A DNA stretch of 64,000 nt from Prostheceraeus crozeri (GCA_907163375.1 CAJQUW010010475.1:111344-175343), one strand, 5' to 3'. Positions 10,616-23,827 are shown, counted from the stretch's first letter. Notes: generated by a model from the sequence alone, not told the origin. A program made the numbers and translations.

Positions 10616-13600
10616 TTTGTAATATTTCATAAGGGGGTTCATTCTTTAAACAACGTATGTGTTCATTGTTTTCGACTGTCATCCAACACTTCTACATATT
10701 ATCTGTGCGAGGCATCAATGATCATAAATGGCATTCGCAAATGTGTCGAAAAATTCTGAAATGCTTAAATGTTCCAATTAAAATGCAACATCCAACATAT
10801 GACCAAATAATTGCATGAAAACCGGGTGAAGATATAAACCGTGTACAAATAAAAATTGCAAAATTATGATCGCAATCTTGCAGTGTCCTTGCCGATGAGA
10901 TGTTGATTATTCTTTCCAATTATTCAGCGACAGAAAGTTCTATGAAAAAGCTATTATTCCTAAATGTATGTAATAGATAGAAGCAGTTCGACATTCATCA
11001 GTGTGGAAATAAAATTTTCTCTTTTTTCTGAAGGTTTCCATTCACTAGTTGTGTCAATTTTTGACAAGAGCTAATGATACAAGTTCCGTGAGAGACAGAC
11101 GAGAGTTTGTTGGAAAAAGGAAAGTAAGAAGTCTGAGTATGTCACGCTAATGACTGCTATGTTAGTCAAGCGAACTTGGTAACCTAGAGATTCCGATCAA
11201 AAAATTAGCAACTCCCGAGGAAGCTCGACAATCCGTGAAGGAATTTCATAAAATTATTAATCAACCTTCATGACACTCTCAGATGTGATATAATTGAGTG
11301 TGTCAGTCGAAATTAGTTACAAATTGCTAAACGAATATAATTATAAATCGTTTTTAAGACTTTCGTGCCGAGAGCTAATACTAAGAGATTTTTTCGGAGT
11401 CAACTGATTTCCAAACTAAGCGTGTTTTATTTATTTCAAGTTAATAATGAATTGCCACAATAAAGATGTCTTGCATCAGCCATTTGGCTGTAGCTAGCCG
11501 GATTCCTCAACTAATTGAATTAAGATATTCTGAGATTAATTTGATATTGCTTTCTCCTCAAAGTCGCAGACCATTAACTCTTGCGTCATCGAGAAGAAGA
11601 AGAAGATGACCAAAATAACACCATCAAAACGGGAACTTAAGCGTCGTGCAATAGCAGCTTAAGACCGCATGACTAGCCTAACACCGACTTACAAATTTGT
11701 TAATTAGGATTTGCATACATAAGCTGTCTTTTCAATTAACTAGTATTTCCAAAACCAATCTCGGGATTCGAATTTCTATTACATACGAGCTTCTGAGCGC
11801 TTCGATCGTCTTCAAGCAGGCAGGAGTAAAAGTGAAGCCAGAGGGCAGCGCTATTCAATCACATTGCCAAGAATAAAATTCATTTCGACTACGTGATGCA
11901 ACATTTGACACAAAGACATTATTCAAGCACTATATACAAAACTTGTAATAGACCAATTTTGCAGTGATTAATAGCCAATTGTTAAATAAAATAAAGGACA
12001 AACACTTTTTCATTGGAAAATTTTGTTTACATGCAGTGAAAAGGATAATGTGTTCATGAAACATCTTATGGAGTTTCATGAAAAGTTAAGTGCACCTGTA
12101 ATAAAGAGATCTAGATGTCATTCGAAATTTTGTTAAAATATGGTATAAACAGAGATGCTGCTACTCACCACAATTTTCCTGGTTCGAGAATGTACCTAGC
12201 AGACAAAACTCAGATGTAAGGAAAGACAATTCTCAAACCCGAGTGTGAGTGACAAAGTTTAGTTTCTGTTATCTGTGATAGCGGTGTGCAATGCACATTT
12301 TGTCTTTAAAATCTATATGTGAGTAAAGTTCTGCTTTTCTTTTTGTCTTTCCTATTTAGTATTATTATTTTGTTCACAATCATAGTCTTTGCATTCATTT
12401 TCTGTAGGTATATCATAAAGCATATTGTTAACTGTCTTGATTTGGGTATTAAACATTACACTGTTTTTTATGTTTGATTTTTTATCGCGTCTGTAATATA
12501 GTTAGTCCACACCTTATGACAGTTTGACAACAACATCCTCTATGAAACTCAAAGAGAATGGATGCAATATACAAAGACAGTAATTGTAAGAGTAATAATG
12601 ATAAGAAAATAGGCAAATAATAAACAAAAATACTGATAGTAGCATGCTTCAAGTGCCATATATTAGTGATAAATGCAATAAGTTAATAAAGTCATTAAAA
12701 CATGATTTACCCATTTAAGTTGCTGATAATTATAGGGAGCAGTCTGCTAAGCATCTCAGTCATAAGAGGTATAGAAATAATTTGGATTGTGGCATTTGCT
12801 CGCAATTAATCAAATGCTGTTGTGGTGATCAATTCGTAGTCTGTGCCAGCGCTATAACTAATTATTTTGATAATACTGCTTGAAGTTGACATGAATGCAC
12901 AGGAATGAGCATAAAAGAGCGATTAACAGCAAATCCGTAAGTAGTGAGATTGCATTAGAAAAAAGCATAACAATATTGGGACATCGGGGATTTTCAAGTC
13001 GGTTTCATCGCAAGCTCAATGACACACAAGACAGAGCATCTACTGAATCAGAGCTAGCACACAGGTTCTGCTCAAAATCAAAAGAAAACATGAACAACCG
13101 GAGTATAGTCTGTCTTCATGCTTCAATCACCTCACATTTGACACACAACTGACGTTGGATTAATCCTAATTTTTCTAGTTTTATCATAATCATAATTACG
13201 TCATTGAAATTCACTTAAATCCTTTATCTCAATCATGATCAATGATATGAGAATTTAATCGGAATCACGTTAACTAATCGACAAGCTTTTAAATTTGAAT
13301 TCAAAAATCTAGTTTGATTTTTTCCTAATTCATCCCAACATGAGATCAGAACGATGGACATCTTTTATTGACCAACAAGGTCTGCATTTTATTTGTTTCG
13401 TAATTTCGAATTGTGATTCAATCCAATCTGCATGTAATTGAAAGAGAAGAATTCCTGCTCTTTTCTCTATATTTGTACAAGGATGATCAAAACATGTTCA
13501 ATAGATTATCGGGTCTACATTTGTGTCTATTTTTGAGCTTTGATAGCGCCAAATTAAATCGCACTATTACTAATTTAATAGATTTATTGATCGGACAAGG

Positions 13601-13798
13601 AGATCCATTTAAATTAAAACTATAGTCACAGTATTTGACATTTTAACTATACTGCTTGACAAAAACTCTCAACACTTGGAACTACCGGAACCAATATTTT
13701 CGTTAATGTAGCAGCATCAAAACCAAAAGTTCAAATGATAACAATTCATTTCACACATATTTAGCAACCTACAAGACCGCCCCAGCATTAATGCAAAC
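10616..13798. other. AT-rich DNA, no gene seen
   Basis: Only short unsupported reading frames occur. The longest, near 12895-13152, has no recognisable domain and an ordinary AT-rich codon mix. Confidence 0.5.
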
Positions 13799-14120
13799 TC
13801 AAATTCTACTAGTTTTCTCAAGTTCATAGAGTACATTCGATCTCTCTCGCTCAATGCATCCCCATTCGTCTTCAACCAATCTATCAGAAAGTGTGTCGAT
13901 GCTGGTGGGAGAATGTGGAGGCGAGTATTTCACTCTTTTTACCAAGCTCATCCCACATAAGCTCGATAGGTGAAAGATCCGCAGAGCGTGAAGGCCATGG
14001 GAGTTAGGCCTACTCAGCTGCTGAGCTTTTATCACCAGACTGATGTGCTCTGTGCAGCCGCGTATTGTTATTTTGGATGATGAGATGGTGGCCCTTTACT
14101 GTTGGAAAAACAGACGGAGT

Positions 14121-15154
14121 TATAGTTTTTACCACCCATGTATCCACTTAAGCCAATCAACTATCAAAATAAGGCAGTCGATTGTCCAAATAGTTCACCC
14201 ATGTATCAGAATAGAGCACCGAAGTGTCATACTACACCACCCAAGTGTAAATAAGTTCAGTCAAGTATCAAAAAATCCAATACATGCTTTTTAGTGTTTA
14301 TTCCTACTAATATCTATGTCCATAGGTTTATGAGGATATTCAAAGCATGTTTAATTAATGAATTACCATGAAAAAGGTGAAATATGATTAGGAGAAATTA
14401 CTGAGTCATTCAGATTTTCAGAGTTATTCGCCGAATATTCACCCATCAAGCTATGTTATTTAACTCATCAATTAACATCTATAGTAAAATTTGAGGAAAA
14501 AACATCATCTCATCCAGATCCGATACATGTATTGAAAAATCAGGCCACAAGAAAGAACTGTAGGCCTATTCACATCAAAATGTCAGCTTTTTGAAGACAA
14601 TCAGGAATATGTCTCTGCGAGTGAGCAAACCAGTGAGCCGCTTTAGATGCAGTTATGACACTAACAGCCTGTTCTGCCAGCTGTGTCAATGTAGCCAGAC
14701 GCATGTCATGTGTTTGAGTCAGCAAGTCTTGCCGCACTTCCTCCAAGCTATTTTTGAGGGACCACTTAAATGCACTTATTGCATTCTCGACCAGATTCAA
14801 GAATGGGGAATAGGGTGGTAAGTACACACATTGATGTTCTGGTCTCAAGTTAGGTCCACCATCCTCGGGACTTGAGTTGTTGAGTTGAGGGAAAGTCTTC
14901 TCCTCTTTCAGCAGCCTGAAAAAGCCTCTGCTTATCGTCATCTCTTATTCGCTGCCTCATCATCTCGTTCGTCAGCACAGTTAGACTGATAATTTGATAC
15001 TTGACTGCACATGTTGACTCTTGATTGCTTTATTTTGATACATGACTGCAATTCACAACGATCAGAAGTGTCCTTTCTTGCATTTGACAATAATTGACTG
15101 CACTTATTTGACAAGTGACTGGACTATGTGGATACATGGGTGGTAAAAACTATA
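14121..15154. mobile_element. TA-flanked DNA transposon nested in the Tc1 relic
   Basis: The termini match perfectly over about 27 bases (TATAGTTTTTACCACCCATG and onward) and are bordered by TA. The inside next to both ends holds many variants of a short unit (GTCAAGTATC, TTGACTGCA, TTTGATAC) like subterminal transposase-binding repeats. The element is about 1.03 kb and carries the remains of a DDE transposase on the minus strand. It sits inside a Tc1-like gene, so it is the younger of the two. Confidence 0.8.
14570..14941 (-). pseudogene. DDE transposase C-terminal remnant
   Basis: This open segment of about 120 codons includes VYLPPYSPFLNLVENAIS, the last catalytic block of an IS630/Tc1-superfamily transposase (PPYSPxLNPxE). 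The first two catalytic acids and the DNA-binding domain are absent, so the gene is truncated. It lies in the middle of the TA-flanked element with perfect terminal repeats and presumably once mobilised it. Confidence 0.7.
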
Positions 15155-15495
15155 CAACCTCGGAGAGATGACATTCCAGATGATAGCAGTTGTTCGTCCA
15201 CCGTGCCAAATACCGGCCAAAATCCTGATACCAACATCGCCGAATCGGTCATGTTCTAAAATGCAGCAGCAGGCTCTATGTATATTTCACTTACAGAATT
15301 AGATTGTTAAGCGTATCACTTTGCTAGAGGTGCAAGTTGATTCAAAACGATGGCACATGAAGGAACTTACTAAGTGGGCAAAAAGAAATTTTTAATACCT
15401 TACAGAGGTAAGATAAATAGACGTGCGTCGCTTGCGGATTCCTGTGAATTCCCTCAGATTCCTCCGCCACGATTCCTCCAGATTCGAAGAATTTA

Positions 15496-16715
15496 CAGAT
15501 TGTTTCATAAAAAATGGATCACCCTTAAACAGCGCCTTAACTTCAACTATGTCTAACTCCGCTAAACTTGAACGAATTTCTCTGAAATTTGGAAGATATG
15601 TCAGTTGTGCTTACTAATATCATTGTTGGAAATTTCAAGCATGAATATTGAGTTGTTTTCCTGTTATAGATAAAAAAGTAGTAGATAATTTGATCCTCAT
15701 TTAGCAATGTTACACAAAATCATACCTCACTCTTATAAAATTACATTTTTTTCCTTTGTTATGTAATATGTTGTTCTACAAGCCAAAATCTATCAAGCAA
15801 AACAAAAATAAAGAAAATTGGTCAATCAGAGCCAGTATAGCACCATTATTCATCAACAATAATGTAACTGCTACATGTGATTAACTGGACTTCATGTTCC
15901 ATAGCTTCCTGACTTCGTTGCGGTGGTGTTGGCAGCACTCCTGATTGCTTTCAGCTAGAAATCTATCTCTTACCGGTTGAAAACAATACAAAGCACAAAT
16001 GAACAATAACGAGATCGCATTCACAAAAGGCAAAGTGTCAGCCTTGCCAGAACTAGGGTACCGAGACATTTACATCGTCCCCGGGTACAAGGTGGTGCGA
16101 CTCTACTGATTTGGGCTGGCATTTGGACCAATGGCCGCTCTGAACTTCACATACAGCAAGGAACCATGAATTCTGAACGCTATGTGAATGTTTTACGAAT
16201 GAACATTGGCCAAATGACAGATCAACTTGGTGATCTATCGACTTGGCCATTTATGGATGATAATGCTACGTGTCACAGGAGTAGTAGAGTCAACTTATGC
16301 AAGTCTCAATTAGGGCTTAGGACATTATCTTGGCCAGCTCGTTCTCCTGATCTGAATCCCATAGAAAATGTATGGAGTATTCTAAAACGTAACGTTTGTC
16401 GTTCACTGCTACCTACAGATGGCGTATCACAACTTACGTCACTGTTAAAAAGAGAGTGGAGAAAGTTAGATCAGTCAAAAATCAACGATATCATCGAATC
16501 AATGCCTAGACAAATTGGTAATGTCATTGACAATAAGGGTAGGGCCACAAAATATTAGCTTCTTAAGAACCGTTACTGTATCATAGCTTATCAGATTATA
16601 TAAGGACATTTAAATATATTAGGGACATGAAATAACATGAAAAATGCCTTCTGTATCATACTTATGTTTTATTTAGTCAAATTTTAGGATGATCCACTTT
16701 TTATGAAACGGACTG
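15496..16715 (+). mobile_element. Tc1-like transposon with TA duplication
   Basis: The left end reads CAGATTGTTTCATAAAAAAT and the right end is the near complement of it (CAGTCCGTTTCATAAAAAGT on the other strand). TA lies on both sides (15494-15495 and 16716-16717). The length, about 1.22 kb, fits a Tc1 element with a somewhat shortened interior. The host repeat R1 continues exactly across the insertion. The transposase part is at 16085-16558. Confidence 0.85.
16085..16558 (+). pseudogene. Tc1-like transposase, C-terminal half
   Basis: The frame is open from IWAGIWTNGRSELHIQQGT through MNSERYVNVLRMNIGQ to FMDDNATCH and SWPARSPDLNPIENVWSILK. The latter two carry the second catalytic aspartate and the last acidic residue of the DD34E core. 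The sequence ends cleanly with a stop at 16556-16558. The upstream half, with the paired helix-turn-helix domain and first aspartate, is not recognisable between 15540 and 16080, so the gene is truncated or scrambled at the 5' side. It lies within matching Tc1 termini. Confidence 0.8.
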
Positions 16716-17027
16716 TAGATAATTGCGCAAAAGTTTCCTCGATAATGATGGTCTTCCGATCATTATTAAAAAAGATTGCAGGCGCACAAAAAAACGTTCA
16801 CAAACTTCTCTGTAGAACTTGACATCGACTGTGTCTGGTTGATAACATTCACTAAAACTTCGCACTATTTGGCGTGTTTGATATTGAACTGGCTGCTCAT
16901 TGTTCGATTTCTATGGTATTATGTCAGCAGATTGTGCCTTTTCATTAACGTTACATGTTCCAATGCTTCCTTTCTATAGTCAAACAGAAGAAGAGACGAC
17001 CAGTCTAATTCTGTGCTTTCACTAGAC

Positions 17028-18136
17028 CAGGGGTGCGCAACCTGCGGCCGTACGGCCTCATGCGGCCGTAGCAGAGGCAAAGTGCGGCCGTGAGAGTGAG
17101 AAGTAAATGAAACAAAATGTACATGTATATTGTAAATCTTTCTGGAGTTCAAGGCAATCGAAAAACAATCGTCACTATAGTAGCACACTAGTCACCTTGC
17201 AACTGTCGAACACCTTTATGCCCATGCTGTTTGGAAAAATGCGCGCCCACAGGCGCGATGAAGGCGTTCGACCAGTTCGATAACTCATGAATAGAATATT
17301 TTAGGGCAGTTACATTCATGTCTAGAGTCATCAGCTAAAAGAAACGAAAGGGACAATTGTACTTTGCTAGAATTGTTCGCGCGCGCTAGCTTCAAGTCCA
17401 TGACCTGAATAAGGATGCCTGCTAGATCAGTAGTTCCTGCAGAGGTAGTGTTGTATGCTTGTGTGAAACAACGGATTTGAATCGAAATATATTGTAATTT
17501 CTTTACGATATATTGTATTTCTAACTATCTAGATTTTGTGTATTTTCATAAAATATGTTAAAATTTCAGTTGTGTTTATATTTCACATTTATCATTAAAT
17601 CTAAAGCTAACGTTTTGGTTTGCGAAAGAACTGTATGATTAGTAGTAATAAGATACTTTATAACTTCAATGATAACGCAAGGTAGGCAGGCTTATATATA
17701 TGAGGTTCTAGAAATGCGTGGACCTATATGCGAGTGAATGTCTAGAATAGACCGGCTCTGTGATGAATGAATTTCGCATGGCTCGTGATTCTTTTATGAA
17801 TTATTACAGCAGCTTAGTAAAGTGTTTTCTCCTTCGGTTGCCCTTACAAAAACATGTCTTCAACTTTTCAAGTGTTAATAACACCTTAAGCTTAAAATCT
17901 GTTCGGGTCAAAAATGACCGTCGGTCGCATATGGGTTAACTTGCTAACTCAATCTTTACGAAGTAGGCTTTTATACGATTTTCACTGCGTCTTTCATCAG
18001 GAAAAGCTAATTTGAGTGGTGGAATATAAAAAGGATTGGCTATTGACCTAGTTGTTTGCAGCCATATTAAGTGCGGCCGTGATTCTTTCGGCCGTCGAAA
18101 TGGCGGCCGAAAAATGTAAAAGGTTGCGCACCCATG
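17028..18136. mobile_element. hAT-like non-autonomous transposon with exact 8-bp duplication
   Basis: The left end is CAGGGGTGCGCAACC and the right end GGTTGCGCACCCATG, with GCGGCCG-rich words just inside both. CACTAGAC is found on both sides (17020-17027 and 18137-18144) as an exact eight-base duplication. Eight-base duplications and CAGGGGTG-type ends are typical of hAT elements. No transposase frame is seen in the 1.1 kb, so it depended on another copy. It inserted a few bases beyond the end of R1 copy 2. Confidence 0.88.
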
Positions 18137-18149
18137 CACTAGACAAACC

Positions 18150-18720
18150 TTTCCATCGTGGAAATCGGGGGTGTGCCGTGATTACTCCGTCCATATCACG
18201 CGATGCCACTCATCAGTAATTTTTTTAGAATGTTGCTTGCACCATTCTAACATTTTCATTTGTCTTCGAGACCTGTGCCATACTCACTCATATAGGAAAG
18301 CGTTCGTATAAAGTCGCTAGAATTCAAAAAGTTATTGAGAGTTTTGCGTACAGCATGTCTGTGAGATTCAAATCCTGTTTCTGTCACATGTCGGTATGCA
18401 GTTCTAGCACAGTTACAGTTGATACGAATGGCAGATTTCCAACCCATTGCCAGACACGTAACATTCTGAAACCGATTTCTCTTCGTTGCAATGACCAGCT
18501 TTCAATCTGTAACTCTGTTTGCTTTCTTTGTTCTTCCAAATCTGTCGCGTCTTGCAGCTGTTCCTTCTTTACACCAATGCACCCACCAATTCCTAAACAG
18601 GCAGCCTACATGCGATACATTCAATTCTCTACCAGCATTACGCATGATACGTCCACAACAAGTCATTCCAACAGCCATACCTTTTTCGAATCCATCTTGG
18701 TCCTTCTTCATGCAATTGCG
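18150..18720 (-). pseudogene. Tc1-like transposase, N-terminal half
   Basis: The minus strand encodes GMTCCGRIMRNAGRELNVSH, then a stretch with WWVHWCKEGTAARRDRFGRT, then RNRFQNVT and ARTAYRHVTETGFESHR. These match the two helix-turn-helix DNA-binding units of Tc1 transposases and the GRPR-like linker between them. Further on, DEWHRVIWTE resembles the block holding the first catalytic acid. In-frame stops lie between these parts, so it is dead. The downstream catalytic half is not found; the hAT-like element lies directly on that side. Confidence 0.75.
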
Positions 18721-19768
18721 ACTTATGTCAGAAAGACAGCAAATTTTGCAGTTACGCGAAATGTAAAGCTATCCAAACGTTGATTCTGTGTTAAAGGATA
18801 AAAGATATCTTTATATAGTTATGCGAGAAGGGACACATAGAAATTTGTTTGATAGCTAGATCGACTTGGAAATGTAGCAACTGCCATTTATTAGTAACGA
18901 TAATTGTTTAGTTTGTCTGTCACGCAGTATATTATTCAACTTGCATAAAATTTCCATTGACTCAACAAGGCGTCTGAAAGCCGTAATCATCATAATATTC
19001 AAACTGCTTAACGATTATCATGATGAAGACTCACGCCGTGTTCATCAATCATAATCACACTTCTAAACACCATAGCAAATCTTAATGGACCTGTAAAACG
19101 CAATCAAGAGATAACATGCGTTTTGATCTGCCTTAGAAAAATGTTGATTAATGAATTGAAAGAAGAATTAATGAATATCCAGAACTAAGATATACAATAG
19201 ATTGCAAATAATTGTCGTGTGAATTCAATTTCCATTTGGAACAGCGGGATATGTACTCCTCAGTACTTTTTGTGATTCCTCTCTAAGTTAAATTATTAAG
19301 AACGCATCAAAAAAGCTGATATGACTCAAGTTATTGATTTGAAAGCAATGCTAGAAATACGAAGACAAACAACTTGCATGAATGCAATTCCCTTTTACTC
19401 GTAATATCAAGATGCAAAACTTAAACCTGAACTTACAATCCAGTGAATAAAATTGACTTCAAATTTGTGTTGATTTCACATGCAAAGTACTTAAGACAAA
19501 AATTTCATCGGCTTCTTCAAAGTTGAGAGTGAAGTAATGATCTTCTAATAGCTTCAACTTCAAACAACAACATTTCAATGAAAGAGTTTAATGACCGCTG
19601 GAAATCTTACATGAGATCTCGAAAATTTGTAGAAATCATGTCTGTGTTGAGAAATCGTTGGGAAACTCGTTGGAGTGTCGTAGCGATAATATAGTTCAAA
19701 TAATAAACAATGATTATTATCAGATTATGATTTATTCTATCAAACCTGTGCATTTGGCTAGATTTAAG
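18721..19768. other. AT-rich DNA, no gene seen
   Basis: No supported feature. Frames are short and lack known domains. Confidence 0.5.
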
Positions 19769-19900
19769 ATTTTGAAAGAAGCAAAAATAAGCAATTTTCT
19801 GCGACCGTGTTGTAATTTAATATATATTAAAATATTAATTATATAATTTTAATATGCATTAATTTTCGCAGAAAATTGTGATTTTTGCTTCTTTCAAAAT
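19769..19900. repeat. Inverted repeat with AT-rich palindromic core
   Basis: The arms ATTTTGAAAGAAGCAAAAAT and its complement continue through GCAATTTTCTGCGA-like sequence. They enclose about 40 bases of almost pure A/T. Arms of about 40 bases with a few mismatches suggest a small palindromic transposon or hairpin. It has no coding content. Confidence 0.65.
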
Positions 19901-22900
19901 GATTGAATCCCGACCGATGGTAAATAAAAATCAAATTTAGATTTAAGATGCTTTGCATGATTGTTTATTGTTGTATTTTGTTACAGCATTTGCCTAAGAG
20001 CAGCTTAATTGTTTTATGATTGTTGTAGCAAGTTTATTGGTATTGCTGGAGACGAGTGCCAAAGTTTGGTTTCTGCTGTCTGTAATGATGGTAGGCATGT
20101 TGTCCTTGAAAAATACTGAAACATTTCTGAATGCATCTTATATATTATGGGTATGTGTATCTAAATTTTGATTAACTGATTGATTTTTTATGAACTTGTC
20201 TTGTTTAGCAGTTCTCCATGCCACTTTCTAATTGCTAGGCCTATGTTCAAAGCGCGATCAATTGATTTGTTATATCATTGATCATCAAAATAAATCGCAT
20301 CTGTTATGTCGTTGATCATCAAAATTACTACTACTTCACGTATTTTTCATGGACGTCAATGACAACATGCAAGATAAGTTCAAGCTGTCAAAAACTTTGT
20401 ACTTAAAAATGATTGTGCTAAGTATTGTAAATATACGAGTATGTCTAAAATCGGCATTCAAATGCTCATCAAAATTGTGCATTACCATATATGAATTGTC
20501 TCTCCATTTTCACTTTTTTCCACTTTCCTTTCCAACAATCGCTTGACAAAATTTAGAAAATAATCTAAACATTCTGAAACACAAAAATTTATCCAGCAAA
20601 TCTTTGACTTAAGAAATGTTTGTGTAGATATTCAATGCGCACGGTATTGTTCCTACATTCGTGTAATAAACACACAGCGACATGCAATCAATTATAAGAG
20701 AAAAATAACTTAGTGACTTCAAAGTTTATTCCTATTGAGATGAAGTTATTATAATATAGGCGCACGTATTTCTATACACAATTTGTTTACGTTTTTGTAA
20801 TATTAGCGTGGCCCACTACTAGCTTCCTAATAACGCGATAGTCGCAAAATAATTTCAGTGCAACCTTTATCCTTTCATTTATTTGCGAATATTCACAAAT
20901 ATTAAGTTTGCACTTTACCCTCGTAAAATTTAAGGTACAAAGTAAAGTGTGCATTTGATAATTGTCAATTCTGATTATTAGTCATAGCTCTCAGCTCAAA
21001 TAATATCAATGAATGAAATCGAAAATTCAATTACCGTGACTGTTCAAAACTGATAACAACTTTGATTTGCTTCGCACTTGTAGCTCAAACCGAACATCGA
21101 TTGCTTTGACATTATATTTGTGTCACGAATGAAGTTGACAACTTACCTAATTCCTTTTCATCTTTGATTGATAGGAAATTAATTTCATAAAATGTAGAAA
21201 TGCAACTTATGACAAACTTCAGACTAATATACCTCTCTATCTCTCTTTCCAACCGATAGACGTTCAGAAATTCAACTAATTTCTCTAACTTGAGCGCTGC
21301 TTGCCAGTCGGCTTGATTTAGTCACGTATGGTTTTGTTCGAAGAATCATTAACACAGACTGATTTAGTTTTAGTGTAAGTGCTTCCAATGGGTTTCATGA
21401 GAAGTACTCATCAATTCTTCCCCTGCGTCAATGATTGTAATGGCGATGAGCAACATTTAATGTCCTGGGAGTTTGAGAGCATGGATATTTGCAAGTTGAC
21501 TTTACCATTTACGAGTCATGACAAAGCAAAACGTACAACCTTGTAATAAATGCACTTATGAATTATTAAATTACGCGACATTTACTCATTTGCATGTGCA
21601 GTAATTTGTAGCTTTTATTATTGGCAAACTAATTAGTAATAGCAGGCATCCACACTTTTTTATACAAAGTCCATTCATAAGGCTGTCCGATAATGACGTC
21701 ATGCCAGAGAGGGGAAAGTTGAAAATGTCCAATTTTCATACAGTGTCATTATCAGGCAGCTGCATACTCTCATGAGTTTGTACAGACTGTTCACTGTGTT
21801 CAGTGTACAATGTTCCGCTCAGTAGGGCCCACCGGATTAAATGGTAGGCTGTATTTTTTATCATTACATGTTGCAACCCCGTACCTATCCAACAGTGTGG
21901 AATCACCTAGAAGCAATCAATCAAAAAGTTATTCTTAACATTAAAACCATGATTCAAACACATGTAGCCTACATGCAATACATGAGTAGAAACAATCTCC
22001 AAATGGATATACCATAAACATTTGGGATCATTACTATAGTAGACAAGAACAAATTTCAAAGACAAAAGAACATTTTGACTCAGTTGTCTCATCTTAAGAG
22101 GGCTAATCTGATAAGAGGAAAAATCTAATCTGTGTTGTTGTTTAGGCAACATGTGCTGATACGTTGCACTTTGACATCACAAGATAACATGTATTTACTT
22201 CCATTCTGCACTCCTCCATGCGTCGCCAAGCTACATAGATTACGCCTACGCCAGCTTTGTCAGCTGTGCACATGTTACTCTAATTCTAAGAGAATGTTAG
22301 GGCTAATTCTTTTACTAAATTATTCGTCAATTCAATTCAGCATATTCACTCTTAAAAGTGCTGGTTTTTCAAAGTATCAAATTTGGATTTTCAGTTTTTC
22401 CTCCTAAGAGAGCCAAATATAATTGTTAAAAAACCATGGCAATTTGGTCTGTCTGAAAATCCAAAGAAAAATGCTTTTTTATGGAATCAAACTTGGGTTT
22501 CCTGGTTTCATTTCCTATAATTTCGTTTGTCCGATGCCATTTCGAAGTGCGTCCAAGTAGATTCATAGCTTGCTATTGTGACCCGAAGCTTTTCCATCCC
22601 ATGCCTTTAATCATTCTGTCATCTTAGACTACACTATGTATGCATCATTACGAAAGAGTTGTTTTAGACGGCTATAGCAAATTTCTTGTTCCTGTTATTT
22701 ATCCTTGTAGACCAAACTTAAATCGATTTTAAAAAGCAAAGCTTTAATCGAGATTTTTATCGACTCAATTGATTCTCTTGATATCTCAGGATTTTTCCTT
22801 TTCGTGACCGACATTAGAACCTTGTTGCTTGTAACCTCATTGGCATTGCGAGTAACACGTTTTTGCACATTTTATTTGGCGAAAACCGAATTTGCATTGA

Positions 22901-23827
22901 AAAAACAAATCCACTGTTTCAAAAGCTAGCGTACAGCCCTTAATTTTTTGAAAGCTAAAGATAGAATTGTAAAACGAAAATGTTTCGTAATAAACACTAA
23001 AAAACCTAGAATTTTCAAGAGATCATTGACAAAAATATGCCCTGCGAAGCTTCCACAAAGATTTTGGTTTCATCCGTCAAATCATCGCACCAAGTAACTA
23101 TGAACTAAAAGTGATTCTTTACGTTAATGATCTTCGAATGCATTAACTTACTCATCAGCTTAGCAACGTGCACAAGTCAAAATTAATTTCCATTAGGCAT
23201 TTAAACAACTCATCATGTTGCATTTCATTTGATATCATCAGATAATGGCACAAATTACCATTCATTATAATTTATCTGTGATATTTGTCTTTGAGCTTTT
23301 GTCGACATGATTTATTTCAAGCAAACGCACGAGGCTCCAAATACAAATGCCTACAATGTTTTAACACATCTGAAGTGAGGTGCGACACGGCGCACTCGGT
23401 ACAGGCATCTCGTTCTTGCTGACGAATCTCACTCAATAACTCTACCGCTATTCCTTGTGAGATAATTGAACAATTATTTTCCATTGTCAAATAATCCATT
23501 TCCATTGGAATCCTGCCAAAGCTGTATGCTTCTCGAATCAGACTGTGCTTCCAGGTCTTTCAAGCCCATCGTCAGGAGAGCGAAAAAAACATCGACGCTA
23601 ATGAAAACAGCTCACAGGAACGAACAAGGTCTATCACAATGAAATTCTATGTAGAAACGAAGGATGAGACTGCTAATACATCACTAATAGTAAGATGATA
23701 GTCAAACGACATAAAATGTAGAAAGAAAGCCAAAGCTGTCGGCTCAAATAATGCAAGAAGACCAGAAAAAGAAAATAAGATGAAGTCGAAATCCTCAAGC
23801 CTCATTTAATGTGCGTCTTGCACTCGA
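19901..23827. other. AT-rich DNA, no gene seen
   Basis: No supported gene or element. Reading frames here are under 100 codons and show no known domain. Confidence 0.45.

Larger units (their letters stand above)
13799..15270 (-). pseudogene. Tc1-like transposase relic, split by a nested element
   Basis: Reading the minus strand from the right, 15155-15270 encodes EHDRFGDVGIRILAGIWHGGRT-like sequence, matching the middle of Tc1 transposases (EHDRFGGGSVMVWGGI). After a nested insertion the frame family resumes with IQNNNTRLHRAH, then LPWPSRSADLSPIELMWDEL. The latter is the block with the last catalytic acid of the DDE core. The order and spacing show one Tc1 gene cut in two by the element at 14121-15154. 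Several internal stops and lost codons make it inactive. Terminal repeats were not identified. Confidence 0.75.
15293..17015. mobile_element. R1 repeat copy 2, holding a Tc1-like insertion
   Basis: The left part (15293-15493) and right part (16718-17015) match the corresponding parts of R1 at 7165 and 27671. The right end is CTAATTCTGTG and the left end ACAGAATTAG, giving the inverted termini of the family. The flanks ATTTCACT and CTTTCACT look like an eight-base duplication with one change. A Tc1-like element is inserted at a TA, and comparison with the 27.8-kb copy shows the undisturbed site. Confidence 0.65.

Noticed and set aside
12895-13152. An 85-codon plus-strand frame
   Set aside because: No domain, no splice or promoter signals, ordinary AT-rich codon mix.
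18256-18447. GATTCAAATCC as a tRNA B box
   Set aside because: It lies inside the coding text of a Tc1 transposase fragment and lacks an A box and stems.
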